Positions 1-8,425 of a stretch of DNA of 64,000 bases are shown here, piece after piece; the stretch's first letter is position 1; the number at the start of each line of letters is the position of its first letter. Where the stretch lies: positions 81,943 through 145,942 of the forward strand of contig DATKAE010000003.1 of the NCBI GenBank assembly GCA_035498405.1. The letters are read 5' to 3'. A program made the position numbers and the translations under genes. Source of the stretch: DATBFU01 sp035498405. Its GTDB lineage: Bacteria; Acidobacteriota; Thermoanaerobaculia; UBA5066; Gp7-AA6. Below the pieces are notes generated by a model. That model ran no database searches, was not told where the DNA came from, and worked only from the letters and a program-made list of their open reading frames with translations.

Positions 1-1
1 G

Positions 2-1078
2 GAGCGGCGGCTCATGGGCTTCATGCAGGTGCGGCTGGGACCCAACCGCGTCGGCCCGCAGGGAGTCCTTCAGGGCTTGGCCGACCTGTTGAAGCTCGTC
101 ACGAAGGAGGACATCACTCCGGCCCGGGCGGAGCGAGCGGTCCACTTCCTGGCGCCCGTTCTGACCGTCGTGCCGGCCCTGACGGCCCTGGGCTTGATCC
201 CCTTCGGCCCCGCGGTGCGGGTGGGAAGGATCACGACCCCGCTCTGGGTGACCGACGTCAACGTGGGGCTGCTGTTTCTGATCGGGATCACTTCGATCGG
301 GGTGTACGGGATCATCCTCGGCGGCTGGGCGTCGAACAACAAGTACGCCCTGTTGGGCGGCCTGCGGTCGGCGGCGCAGCTGGTGTCCTACGAGGTCCCC
401 ATGGGTCTGGCCCTCGTGTCGGTGCTCCTGATGTCGCGCTCGCTGTCGTTGGTCGAGATCGTGCAGCGCCAGCAGCGAATCCACCTCTGGTTCGTCTTCC
501 CGGGCCTGCTCGCGTTCTTCCTCTACCTCGTTGCGGGTGTGGCCGAGACCAACCGCAACCCGTTCGACTTGCCGGAGGCGGAATCGGAGTTGGTGTCTGG
601 CTTCAATACCGAATACTCCGGCGTCAAGTTCGCCTTCTTCTTCCTCGGCGAATACACGGCGATGATCATCATCTCCTGTGTGGCGACGGCGGTCTTCTTC
701 GGCGGGTGGCTCCGCCCGTTTCCGAGCGTTGCGAAGTTCCAGTTCCTCGACGTCATCCCTCCGGGAATCTGGTTTGTGGGAAAGACGGCCGTCTTCCTCT
801 TCTGCTACATCTGGGCCCGCTCGACCTTCCCGCGCTACCGGTTCGACCAGCTCATGGCCCTCGGCTGGAGGTGGATGATTCCCCTCGCGCTCGCCAACAT
901 CGTCATCGTGGCCGCCGCGATTCTCTCGACACCGGGCCGCACGAACGGGCTCTTCGTGCTCGCCTGGATCTACGGCGGCCTCTTCGTCGTATGCTTCGCG
1001 CTCGCGCGCCTCCGGCGCTCGCTCGCGCGCCGCGACCGTCTCGCCTCCGTGCCGCAGGGCGCCGAGGAGTCGGCCTGA
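2..1078 (+). CDS. nuoH: NADH-quinone oxidoreductase subunit H (5' end cut by window)
   Basis: Membrane subunit of respiratory complex I at the junction with the hydrophilic arm, next to the quinone site. The reading frame is open from base 2, and the codons before the first ATG (14) already read E-R-R-L-M-G, matching the conserved NuoH loop ERR-x-x-G-R-x-Q-x-R-x-GPNRVGP, so the true start lies upstream of the window. GPNRVGPQG, the AETNRNPFDLPEAESELV loop and EYTAMII are visible family motifs; about eight hydrophobic segments follow. It is the first of seven consecutive nuo genes and is followed two bases later by nuoI. The reversed GFMQVR in place of GRMQVR is a small deviation. Identity is certain; only the N-terminus is missing. 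Confidence 0.97.
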   Translation, partial: ERRLMGFMQVRLGPNRVGPQGVLQGLADLLKLVTKEDITPARAERAVHFLAPVLTVVPALTALGLIPFGPAVRVGRITTPLWVTDVNVGLLFLIGITSIGVYGIILGGWASNNKYALLGGLRSAAQLVSYEVPMGLALVSVLLMSRSLSLVEIVQRQQRIHLWFVFPGLLAFFLYLVAGVAETNRNPFDLPEAESELVSGFNTEYSGVKFAFFFLGEYTAMIIISCVATAVFFGGWLRPFPSVAKFQFLDVIPPGIWFVGKTAVFLFCYIWARSTFPRYRFDQLMALGWRWMIPLALANIVIVAAAILSTPGRTNGLFVLAWIYGGLFVVCFALARLRRSLARRDRLASVPQGAEESA

Positions 1079-1080
1079 GA

Positions 1081-1563
1081 ATGGCGCTCAAGAAGTGGCT
1101 CGACCGGATCACGCTGCTCGACATTTTCGATGGGCTGTCGGTGACGGGCCGGCACCTCTTCAAGAAGAAGGTGACGATCCAGTACCCGGAGCAGAAGAAG
1201 ATCCCGTCTGACCGGTTTCGCGGCATGTTCCGGCTCGACGAGGAGCGCTGCATCAAGTGCACGCTCTGCGCGATCGAGTGCCCGATCAACATCATCTACA
1301 TCGACTGGCACAACGAGAAGAACACGGCGGGCAAGTCGGTCAAGGTCCTCGACCGTTTCGACGTCGACCTGAAGCGGTGCATGTTCTGCCAGCTGTGCGA
1401 GGAGGCCTGCCCGACCACCCCCAAGTCGATCTGGCTGACGACCAAGACCTACGAGATGGCGGCCTATGAGCGAAACGACGCGCTCTATCTCGACATTCGG
1501 AAGCTCACCGACTGGCAGAACGCGGAGAACGTCAAGCCCTTCGTGGTCGTGGAGCAGGGGTGA
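1081..1563 (+). CDS. nuoI: NADH-quinone oxidoreductase subunit I (2x[4Fe-4S] ferredoxin subunit)
   Basis: Carries the two [4Fe-4S] clusters (N6a/N6b) that pass electrons toward the terminal cluster N2 in complex I. The 160-residue protein has two classical motifs: C57-x2-C60-x2-C63-x3-C67-P and C100-x2-C103-x2-C106-x3-C110-P. Length is normal for a bacterial NuoI. ATG at 1081 lies two bases after the nuoH stop. The stop codon overlaps the GTG start of nuoJ, which suggests translational coupling. Confidence 0.97.
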   Translation: MALKKWLDRITLLDIFDGLSVTGRHLFKKKVTIQYPEQKKIPSDRFRGMFRLDEERCIKCTLCAIECPINIIYIDWHNEKNTAGKSVKVLDRFDVDLKRCMFCQLCEEACPTTPKSIWLTTKTYEMAAYERNDALYLDIRKLTDWQNAENVKPFVVVEQG

Positions 1564-2111
1564 GCGGCGTTCTGCTGACCGGCGTGTCCGGGTGGGCATT
1601 CGTGATCTTCGCCGTCATGGCGCTCGGGGCCGCGGTCGCGGTCGTCGTCGCGAAGAACCCGGTGCACTCGGCGCTCTTCCTGCTCGGATCCTTCCTCGTC
1701 GTCGCGGGAATCTTCTTCCTTCTGCAGGCGGAGTTCCCGGGCGCCGTCCAGATCCTCGTCTACGCCGGCGGCATCATGGTCCTCTTCCTCTTCGTCATCA
1801 TGCTCGTCCACCAGAGGACCGTGAAGGAGGCCAAGACATTCCAGCACCAGTGGGACGTCGCGCTGGTGCTGGGGCCCATCTTCGTGCTGCCCTTTCTCTA
1901 CATCCTGTGGACGGAAAAGTTCGCCGACGTGGCCGAGAAGCCCGGAGCCCTGCGCACCGTCGGGAGCCGGCTGATGGGAAACACCCAGGCCATCGCGTAC
2001 TTGCTCTACCGCGACTATCTCCTCCCCTTCGAAGTGGCGTCGGTCCTGCTCCTGGTCGCGATGATCGGGGCCGTCGTGCTCGGAAAACGCTCGTCGGAGA
2101 AGATGGATTGA
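1560..2111 (+). CDS. nuoJ: NADH-quinone oxidoreductase subunit J
   Basis: Five-helix membrane subunit of complex I (183 aa). The conserved third-helix signature Y-A-G-x-I-x-V-L-F-L-F is present (YAGGIMVLFLFVIML, roughly residues 62-76). The first helix reads KNPVHSALFLL, typical of NuoJ. GTG at 1560 overlaps the nuoI stop (GTGA). The gene is separated from nuoK by a 97-bp spacer holding a strong inverted repeat, the only non-coding interruption of this size within the nuoH-nuoL part. Confidence 0.96.
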   Translation: MSGVLLTGVSGWAFVIFAVMALGAAVAVVVAKNPVHSALFLLGSFLVVAGIFFLLQAEFPGAVQILVYAGGIMVLFLFVIMLVHQRTVKEAKTFQHQWDVALVLGPIFVLPFLYILWTEKFADVAEKPGALRTVGSRLMGNTQAIAYLLYRDYLLPFEVASVLLLVAMIGAVVLGKRSSEKMD

Positions 2112-2124
2112 TGAGAAGAGGGGC

Positions 2125-2199
2125 GAGGTGCGAGGTGCGAGGTGCGAGGGCCGGAGCCCAGCCTTGTTTCCTCACACCTCACACCTCACACCTCACACC
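2125..2199. repeat. Inverted array of 7-bp repeats between nuoJ and nuoK
   Basis: Three head-to-tail GAGGTGC units (2125-2145, then GAG) face four CTCACAC units (2171-2198) across a loop of about 22 nt. Folded as RNA the arms pair with one C/A mismatch every 7 bp, giving a stem of roughly 24 bp. The hairpin ends 9 bp before the nuoK ATG and no Shine-Dalgarno is visible between. Such 7-bp-periodic hairpins are a style of intergenic repeat; no other copy was seen in this window. Confidence 0.8.
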
Positions 2200-2208
2200 T
2201 TCCGTCCT

Positions 2209-2514
2209 ATGACCATCACCATCAATCACTTTCTCGTCGTCAGTTTCCTGCTCTTCGCGATCGGGTTCTTCGGCGTGCTCGTGCGGCGCAACTTTCTGAC
2301 GCTCCTGATGTCGATCGAGCTGATGCTGAACGCCGTCAACCTGAACCTCATCGCGTTCTCCCGCCGGCTCTCGGACCTGACGGGGCAGGTGTTTTCGATC
2401 TTCGTCATCACGATCGCCGCCGGCGAGGCGGCCATCGGTTTGGCGCTGACCATCTCGCTCTTCCGTCAGCGGCGGACGCTGAACGTGGAAGAGGCGGACG
2501 CCCTGAAGGGATAG
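2209..2514 (+). CDS. nuoK: NADH-quinone oxidoreductase subunit K
   Basis: Small antiporter-linked membrane subunit of complex I; carries a conserved proton-path glutamate in helix 2. The 101-residue product starts MTITINHFLVV and includes L-x-S-I-E-L-M-L-N-A-V-N, the NuoK signature with the essential Glu. An in-frame ATG-like extension upstream (from 2128) would translate the 7-bp repeat array and is not supported by family length (about 100 aa), so ATG 2209 is chosen. The start lies right behind a hairpin and lacks an obvious ribosome-binding site. Confidence 0.95.
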   Translation: MTITINHFLVVSFLLFAIGFFGVLVRRNFLTLLMSIELMLNAVNLNLIAFSRRLSDLTGQVFSIFVITIAAGEAAIGLALTISLFRQRRTLNVEEADALKG

Positions 2515-2518
2515 GCGG

Positions 2519-4693
2519 TTGAAAGAGCTCCTCTGGGCCATTCCGCTCTTCCCTCTGGCCGGTTTCCTCATCAACGGCTTCCTGTACCTGATCTCTCACC
2601 GGACCAAGGGAGAGCCGGGGCACGGAGCGGGTCATGGCGACTCCGGCGGACACGCGGCGACGCCCGCCGCAAGCCACGGCGCCGAGCACGGCGGGCGCGG
2701 CGCGATTCCCTACAAGACAGTCCACACGGCCGTCGGGACCGGCTCGGTGGCGCTCTCCTGTCTCTTCGCCTTCGGCGCGATCTTCGACATCGGCCTGAAG
2801 GCCCTCTCGGGTGGCGCGGTCCACGTCGTGACGCTCTACCGCTGGATTCCGCTCGGCGTCAACCAGGCGGTGGGGCAGGTGCCGGGCAAGGCCGGGGAAT
2901 GGTTCGTCGACGCCGCTTTACGGCTCGACTCCCTGTCGGCGCTGATGATCGCCTTCGTGACGTTCGTCGGCTTCCTGATCCACGTCTACTCGGTCGGCTA
3001 CATGGGCCACGACGAGGGATATGGCCGCTACTTCGCCTACCTGAATCTCTTCATGTTCGCGATGCTCGTGCTCGTGCTGGCCAACAACTTCCTGCTGCTC
3101 TTCGTGGGTTGGGAAGGGGTGGGCCTGTGCTCGTACCTGCTGATCGGCTACGACTATGCAAAGAACTCCGCGGCGGACGCCGGCAAGAAGGCCTTCGTCG
3201 TCAATCGCATCGGCGATTTCGGGTTCATCCTGGGCATCTTCGGCGTCTTCGCCCTCTTTGGCTCCCTCGACTTCGGGAAGGTCTTCACCGCCGCGGCCAC
3301 CGACCCGGCGCGCTTTGCGCCGTACCTGACGCTCGTCTGCCTCTGTCTCTTCGTCGGCGCGTGCGGAAAGTCGGCGCAGTTCCCCCTCCACGTCTGGCTG
3401 CCCGACGCGATGGCGGGCCCGACGCCCGTCTCGGCCTTGATCCACGCCGCCACGATGGTGACCGCGGGCGTGTACATGGTCGCCCGCTGCAACGTCCTGT
3501 TCCGGCTCGCGCCCTCGGCGTTGCTCGTGGTCGCCGTGATCGGGGGGTTCACCGCGATGTTCGCGGCCTCGATCGGCCTCGTGCAGAACGACATCAAGAA
3601 GGTGCTCGCCTACTCGACGGTGTCGCAGCTGGGCTACATGTTCCTCGCTTGCGGCGTCGGCGCGTTCGTGGCCGGCATCTTCCACGTCATGACCCACGCG
3701 TTCTTCAAGGCCTGTCTCTTCCTGGGCTCGGGCTCGGTCATCCACGCGCTGTCGGGGGAGCAGGACATCCGGAGGATGGGCGGCCTGGCCCCGAAGATCC
3801 CGACCACCTACCGGACGTTCCTCGCGGCGACTCTCGCGATTTCCGGTGTGCCGCTCTTTGCCGGTTTCTTCTCCAAGGACGCGATCCTCGGCGCGGTCTT
3901 CGAGGCGCGTTTCGAAGGCTTTCCGTGGCTTCCCCGCGCGCTCTGGGGAGCGGCGCTTCTGACGGCCGGGCTGACGGCCTTCTACATGTTCCGCCTGGTG
4001 TCTCTGACCTTCTACGGGTCCTTCCGGGGCACGCCGGAGCAGGCCGCCCGCATCCACGAATCACCGCGCACCATGACGGTTCCTCTCGTGATCCTCGCCG
4101 CTCTTTCGGTGCTCGGCGGCTACGTGGGATTCGAACTCGTCGAATGGGGAAACCAGATCAAGCCGTTCCTGTCGCCGATCGTGCTGCCGCTCGCCACACA
4201 CGTCGCCGAAGAGCATCACGTGCTCGCCCGCGAGCTCCTCCTGATGGCGGCCTCCGTCGCCGCAGCCGGTCTCGGCATCTTTCTCGCCCTCTCCTGGTAC
4301 AAGAAGGGGGAGGGCCGCGTGCCCGAGGCGTTGGCGGAGCGTTTCTCCGGTGTCTACCGCGTGCTCTCGAACAAGTATTACGTGGACGAGGTCTACGAGG
4401 CGGTGATCGTGGAGGGCCTGGCCAAGGAAGGCGGGCGACTCCTGTGGGAGGTCGACGCCACGGTGGTCGACCTGATCCCCAACGGATCTGCCGCGGTCAC
4501 GCGGGGCCTATCCTGGGTCTCCTCCGCCTTCGATCAGTACGTCGTGGACGGGCTCGTCAACGGGGTCGCCGACACGCTGCAGGCGGCATACCGAGTCTTT
4601 CGCCGGGCGGAGACGGGGCGCGTCCAGAACTACGCCCTCTTCATGGGGGCCGGGCTCTTCGCGATCGTCACCGTCTATCTCTTTTTCCGATGA
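2519..4693 (+). CDS. nuoL: NADH-quinone oxidoreductase subunit L
   Basis: Largest antiporter-like, proton-pumping subunit of complex I, with the long lateral helix at its C-terminus. 724 aa, above the usual 610-680. Motifs include GWEGVGLCSYLLIG, AGKKAFVVNRIGD, and the proton-channel Lys region HVWLPDAMAGPTPVSALIHAATMVTAGVY split over two helices. The extra length comes partly from a His-rich loop after the first helix (His35, 39, 45, 53, 57 within Gly/Ala-rich sequence) that is not part of the antiporter fold. Start is TTG at 2519, four bases after the nuoK stop; MKELLWAIPLFPL is a typical NuoL beginning. Confidence 0.97.
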   Translation: MKELLWAIPLFPLAGFLINGFLYLISHRTKGEPGHGAGHGDSGGHAATPAASHGAEHGGRGAIPYKTVHTAVGTGSVALSCLFAFGAIFDIGLKALSGGAVHVVTLYRWIPLGVNQAVGQVPGKAGEWFVDAALRLDSLSALMIAFVTFVGFLIHVYSVGYMGHDEGYGRYFAYLNLFMFAMLVLVLANNFLLLFVGWEGVGLCSYLLIGYDYAKNSAADAGKKAFVVNRIGDFGFILGIFGVFALFGSLDFGKVFTAAATDPARFAPYLTLVCLCLFVGACGKSAQFPLHVWLPDAMAGPTPVSALIHAATMVTAGVYMVARCNVLFRLAPSALLVVAVIGGFTAMFAASIGLVQNDIKKVLAYSTVSQLGYMFLACGVGAFVAGIFHVMTHAFFKACLFLGSGSVIHALSGEQDIRRMGGLAPKIPTTYRTFLAATLAISGVPLFAGFFSKDAILGAVFEARFEGFPWLPRALWGAALLTAGLTAFYMFRLVSLTFYGSFRGTPEQAARIHESPRTMTVPLVILAALSVLGGYVGFELVEWGNQIKPFLSPIVLPLATHVAEEHHVLARELLLMAASVAAAGLGIFLALSWYKKGEGRVPEALAERFSGVYRVLSNKYYVDEVYEAVIVEGLAKEGGRLLWEVDATVVDLIPNGSAAVTRGLSWVSSAFDQYVVDGLVNGVADTLQAAYRVFRRAETGRVQNYALFMGAGLFAIVTVYLFFR

Positions 4694-4703
4694 GGAAGGC
4701 CGT

Positions 4704-6269
4704 ATGCTGAGCAACATTCCGATCCTTTCCCTGATCGTCTACATCCCTCTGCTCGGGGCGCTCGCGATCGTCTTTCTGGTGCCCCGGGAGAAGGCGGGCG
4801 CGATCAAGGCCCTGGCGACCGCCGCGGCACTCCTCGACTTCGTGGTTTCGCTGCCACTCTGGTTCGCCTTCGACCGCGGCGGCGCGGGCTATCAGTTCGT
4901 CGAGCGCGTCTCCTGGATCCCGTCGCTCGGCGTCGAATACCACTTCGGGATCGACGGCATCTCGCTCGTCCTGATCCTGCTCACGACGCTGATGGGCGTC
5001 GTCGCCGTGGCCTGCTCCTACACCGCAATCACCGAGCGTCTCAAGGAGTATTACGTCCTCCTCCTGCTGCTCCAGACCTTCATGATCGGGACCTTCTGCT
5101 GCCTCGACTTCTTCCTCTTCTACGTCTTCTGGGAGGTCATGCTCGTTCCGATGTACTTCCTGATCGGGGTCTGGGGGGGAGAGAGGCGCCTCTACGCGGC
5201 GATCAAGTTCTTCCTCTATACCCTGGCGGGCTCGGTCCTCATGCTGCTCGGCATCATCGCGCTCTACTTCCTGAACACCTCGGGCTTCCTCGGCTACAAG
5301 GGAGCCGGGCACGCGGCGACGTTCTCGATCGAGAAGCTGACCGCCGTCGCCGCGGCGCTTCCGGCGGAGCTCCAGATCTGGCTGTTCTTCGCCTTCTTCC
5401 TGGGATTCGCCATCAAGGTGCCGATGTTCCCCTTCCACACCTGGCTGCCCGACGCGCACACCGAGGCCCCGACGGCAGGGTCGGTGATTCTGGCGGCCGT
5501 CCTCCTGAAGATGGGGACGTACGGCTTCGTGCGCTTCTCGCTGCCGATGTTCCCGCAGGCCGTGCAGACGCCCTGGGTGCTGCGCCTGATGGTGACGCTC
5601 GCCATCATCGGCATCGTCTACGGCGCCATGGTCACGCTCGTGCAGAAGGACATGAAGAAGTTGATCGCGTACTCCTCCGTGTCGCACCTGGGGTTCGTGA
5701 TGCTCGGCATCTTCGCGCTGAACATGGCGGGAGTGCAGGGCTCGGTCCTGCAGATGGTCAACCACGGGATCTCGACGGGCGCGCTCTTCCTGCTCGTCGG
5801 CATCGTCTACGAGCGGCGGCACACGCGAATGATCGCGGAATACGGGGGGCTGGCGCGCCAGATGCCGCTCTATGCCACGTATTTCCTGGTGATGGCCCTC
5901 TCCTCCATGGGTCTGCCGATCTTGAACGGCTTCATCGGCGAGTTCTCGATTCTGCAGGGCGCCTTCGCGAAGTCCTTCTGGTGGGCTCTCTTCGCCGCGA
6001 CCGGGATCGTGCTCGGGGCGGCCTACCTGCTGTGGCTCTACCAGCGGGTCTTCTTCGGTGAGCTCTCGAACCCCGCCAACCAGAAGCTCGCGGACCTGAC
6101 GCTGCGAGAGCAGTGGACGTTGGTGCCCCTGGTGATCCTGGCTTTCTGGATCGGCCTGTATCCAAAGCCGATCTTCGACGTCCTGCGCGTCCCGTCCGAG
6201 AAGATCGTGGCGGCCGTCGGGGGTGTGACGATGACCCCGCCCGCCATGGCAGAGAAGAAGGTGAAGTAA
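4704..6269 (+). CDS. nuoM: NADH-quinone oxidoreductase subunit M
   Basis: Antiporter-like proton-translocating subunit of complex I, 521 aa with about 14 membrane helices. Diagnostic segments: HFGIDGISL, the FWEVMLVPMYFLIG helix with the essential Glu, and the broken-helix region FHTWLPDAHTEAPTAGSVILA. AYSSVSHLGFV and NGFIGEF follow later. ATG 4704 lies 10 bp after nuoL. The order L-M-N is the standard one. Confidence 0.97.
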   Translation: MLSNIPILSLIVYIPLLGALAIVFLVPREKAGAIKALATAAALLDFVVSLPLWFAFDRGGAGYQFVERVSWIPSLGVEYHFGIDGISLVLILLTTLMGVVAVACSYTAITERLKEYYVLLLLLQTFMIGTFCCLDFFLFYVFWEVMLVPMYFLIGVWGGERRLYAAIKFFLYTLAGSVLMLLGIIALYFLNTSGFLGYKGAGHAATFSIEKLTAVAAALPAELQIWLFFAFFLGFAIKVPMFPFHTWLPDAHTEAPTAGSVILAAVLLKMGTYGFVRFSLPMFPQAVQTPWVLRLMVTLAIIGIVYGAMVTLVQKDMKKLIAYSSVSHLGFVMLGIFALNMAGVQGSVLQMVNHGISTGALFLLVGIVYERRHTRMIAEYGGLARQMPLYATYFLVMALSSMGLPILNGFIGEFSILQGAFAKSFWWALFAATGIVLGAAYLLWLYQRVFFGELSNPANQKLADLTLREQWTLVPLVILAFWIGLYPKPIFDVLRVPSEKIVAAVGGVTMTPPAMAEKKVK

Positions 6270-6363
6270 TGCCTCCGCTTCCGCCCCGAGTCGCCGAGCA
6301 GGAGGCCCCCCTGTTGAAGTTTTCGGCCGCCGGTCGCGCAGCGACCGCGGCGGCCCGAGTGCC

Positions 6364-7815
6364 GTGACCTTCCGGGCCGCGGACTGGTTTCTGCTCTCGC
6401 CGGAGCTCTTCTTGACGGCGGGAGGCCTCCTCGTGCTCGCCCTCTCTCCGGCGTTCGGCAAGGCGAAGGAAGAATTCCTGGCCTACCTCTCGATCCTCTT
6501 GGTCGTCGTCACCGGCGCGCTCTCCGCCTTCGTGGCCGCGGCGCCGGCGCGCCGCGCGGGGCCGATCCTGGGCGGCATGTTCGTCGTGGACAACTTCGCG
6601 CTCTTCTTTCAGTTCGCGATTCTGCTCTCGCTCGTGCTGACTCTCCTGGCTTCGATGCGCTTCGTGGCGGCGGCGCCCTACGCGGGGGGCGAATACTACG
6701 CGCTCGTCCTCTTCACCGGTGTGGGCATGCTCTTCATGGCCTCGGGCGACAGCCTGATCTCGATCTACGTCGCGTTGGAGACGATGGCGCTCTCCTCCTA
6801 CATCCTGGCCGGCTACTTCAAGGGGGAGGCCAAGTCGACCGAGGCGGCCCTGAAGTACTTCGTGCTCGGCGCCCTCTCGTCGGGTGTTCTTCTCTACGGC
6901 CTCTCTCTCATCTACGGCGTGGCCGGGCAGCTGGGGGTGCCGCAGCTGGCGACACTCCTGGCGGGCACCGAGCGCACCAACCTGCTCGTCCTCGGGATCC
7001 TGCTCCTTCTGGCGGGGCTCCTCTTCAAGATCGCGGCGGTTCCCTTCCACTTCTGGACGCCGGACGTCTACGAGGGCGCGCCGACACCCGTGACGGCGTT
7101 CTTCTCGGTGGGACCCAAGCTCGCCGCCTATGCCGTGCTCGCCCGCGTCTTCTACGTCGCCTTTCCCAAGTTCCAGGCCGATTGGGGACTGATCGTGGCG
7201 TTGGTGTCGGCCGCCACGATGATCTGGGGCAACGTCGCGGCCCTCATGCAATCGAACATCAAGCGGATGCTCGCCTACTCCTCGATCGCCCACGCCGGCT
7301 ATGCGCTGCTCGGAGTGCTGGGCTTCCGCACGCCCTTCGGTCTCTGGGGGGTCCTGGTCTATCTGCTCGCCTACACCTTCATGAACTTCGGCGCCTTCGC
7401 CCTGGTCATCTTTCTCGAGTCGAGGGGTTACGCCGCCGAGTCGGTGGCCGACTTCAACGGTCTCGCGCGGCGCAACATGACGGCGGCCGTGGTGATGTTG
7501 GTTTTCCTGCTGTCGCTGGCCGGGATTCCGCCGACGGCGGGGTTCATCGGCAAGTACTACCTCTTCGCGGCGGCGCTCAAGGCGGGCTATCCGTGGCTCG
7601 TGGTGCTCGGGCTCTTGACCTCGGCCATTTCGCTCTTCTATTACTTCCGGATCGCCGCCGCGATGTTCTTCTCCGACGCGGCGGGCGCGAAGTTTCGCGC
7701 CTCGGATGCCTTGACGGCGGCCGTCGTGATCTGCGCGGCGGGCACGCTTCTCGTCGGTGTGGCGCCCGAAGGGGTGCTCGCGGTCCTGCGCGCCTGCGTG
7801 CCCGGCGCCTACTAG
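6364..7815 (+). CDS. nuoN: NADH-quinone oxidoreductase subunit N
   Basis: Third antiporter-like subunit of complex I (483 aa). Seen: LFMASGDSLISIYVALETMALSSYILAGY split over a helix pair, FHFWTPDVYEGAPTPVTAFF (broken helix with proton-path residues), and SIAHAGYALLG. GTG at 6364 gives a normal length. A 94-bp gap after nuoM contains nothing recognisable. It is the last complex I gene here; the Fo genes of ATP synthase begin 35 bp later. Confidence 0.96.
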   Translation: MTFRAADWFLLSPELFLTAGGLLVLALSPAFGKAKEEFLAYLSILLVVVTGALSAFVAAAPARRAGPILGGMFVVDNFALFFQFAILLSLVLTLLASMRFVAAAPYAGGEYYALVLFTGVGMLFMASGDSLISIYVALETMALSSYILAGYFKGEAKSTEAALKYFVLGALSSGVLLYGLSLIYGVAGQLGVPQLATLLAGTERTNLLVLGILLLLAGLLFKIAAVPFHFWTPDVYEGAPTPVTAFFSVGPKLAAYAVLARVFYVAFPKFQADWGLIVALVSAATMIWGNVAALMQSNIKRMLAYSSIAHAGYALLGVLGFRTPFGLWGVLVYLLAYTFMNFGAFALVIFLESRGYAAESVADFNGLARRNMTAAVVMLVFLLSLAGIPPTAGFIGKYYLFAAALKAGYPWLVVLGLLTSAISLFYYFRIAAAMFFSDAAGAKFRASDALTAAVVICAAGTLLVGVAPEGVLAVLRACVPGAY

Positions 7816-7838
7816 GCTCGGACGCCTCGGCACCCGTT

Positions 7839-7844
7839 TAGACT
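7839..7844 (+). promoter_or_regulatory. -10 box (TAGACT) before the Fo ATP synthase genes
   Basis: TAGACT ends 6 nt before the GTG at 7851, so a transcript starting at normal distance would begin at or next to the start codon (leaderless). No convincing -35 box is seen. Same pattern as in many other genes of the window. Confidence 0.5.
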
Positions 7845-7850
7845 GCTCCG

Positions 7851-8051
7851 GTGTCGCGCTACAGCCTGGTCGCGGAGGGCTCGACTGCCGGCCTGATGTT
7901 CCTGGCTTCGCCGGTGGCGGGCTACTTCCTCGGAAAGTGGCTGGGGGAGTGGGCGGGGCTCGGGCGGGTGCCGGCCTACGCGGGAGCCGTGCTGGGCCTC
8001 TTGGCCGCGTTCCGGAACCTCTTGCGGCTGGTGGCGCGGATCTCCCGGTGA
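7851..8051 (+). CDS. AtpZ/AtpI-type F0F1 ATP synthase accessory protein
   Basis: A 66-residue protein with two predicted helices (SLVAEGSTAGLMFLASPVAGYFLGKWLGEWAG and a second from about residue 38), ending FRNLLRLV. The glycine-rich G-x-x-x-G-K-x-L-G pattern and the position before atpI-like, atpB and atpE fit the AtpZ/'gene 1' family thought to help assembly or Mg2+ supply of the c-ring. GTG start behind a -10-like box; the stop overlaps the GTG of the next gene. Family call rests on pattern and context. Confidence 0.7.
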   Translation: MSRYSLVAEGSTAGLMFLASPVAGYFLGKWLGEWAGLGRVPAYAGAVLGLLAAFRNLLRLVARISR

Positions 8052-8416
8052 GCGGTCCCTCCGCGGGCATCGAGGCCCTGCTCGGGCGCGTGCGGCGGCG
8101 CGCCTTCGGGATCGGGGGGCTCGGCGCGGCCGCGTCGTTTCTGGTGGGATGGCGATTCGGCGTGTCCTTGACAATCTCGGCGGCCGTCGTTATTTTCAGC
8201 TTTCTCGTTCTCGAGAGGCTGACGGAGCGCCTCGTTCCCCGGCAGGTGAAGCCCGGTTTCCGTACGTTGCTGCCGCTCTTGCTGGTGACGGCCGCAAGCT
8301 TCGTGCTCTTGGGTCTGGTCCTCTGGCGCTGGAAGGGTTTCGATCCCGTGGCGGGCGCCGCGGGACTTTCGGTCGTGGTCCTGGCGGTCATTCCCGAAAT
8401 CTGGACGAAGGAGTAG
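8048..8416 (+). CDS. AtpI-like membrane protein (ATP synthase subunit I-like)
   Basis: 122 residues with four hydrophobic segments (about 20-37, 40-58, 78-98, 103-119) and a charged loop L-E-R-L-T-E-R-L. Its position between AtpZ and subunit a, its size and four-helix layout match AtpI, a c-ring assembly factor. GTG at 8048 overlaps the previous stop; a much longer upstream extension of the frame runs antisense-like through nuoN and is rejected. Sequence-level motifs of AtpI are weak, so the name is mainly contextual. Confidence 0.6.
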   Translation: MSGPSAGIEALLGRVRRRAFGIGGLGAAASFLVGWRFGVSLTISAAVVIFSFLVLERLTERLVPRQVKPGFRTLLPLLLVTAASFVLLGLVLWRWKGFDPVAGAAGLSVVVLAVIPEIWTKE

Positions 8417-8425
8417 GGCGAAGGC

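Noticed and set aside
5932..8391. Minus-strand open frame of 819 codons antisense to nuoN and atp genes
   Set aside because: Lies opposite clearly conserved genes and has no recognisable domains.
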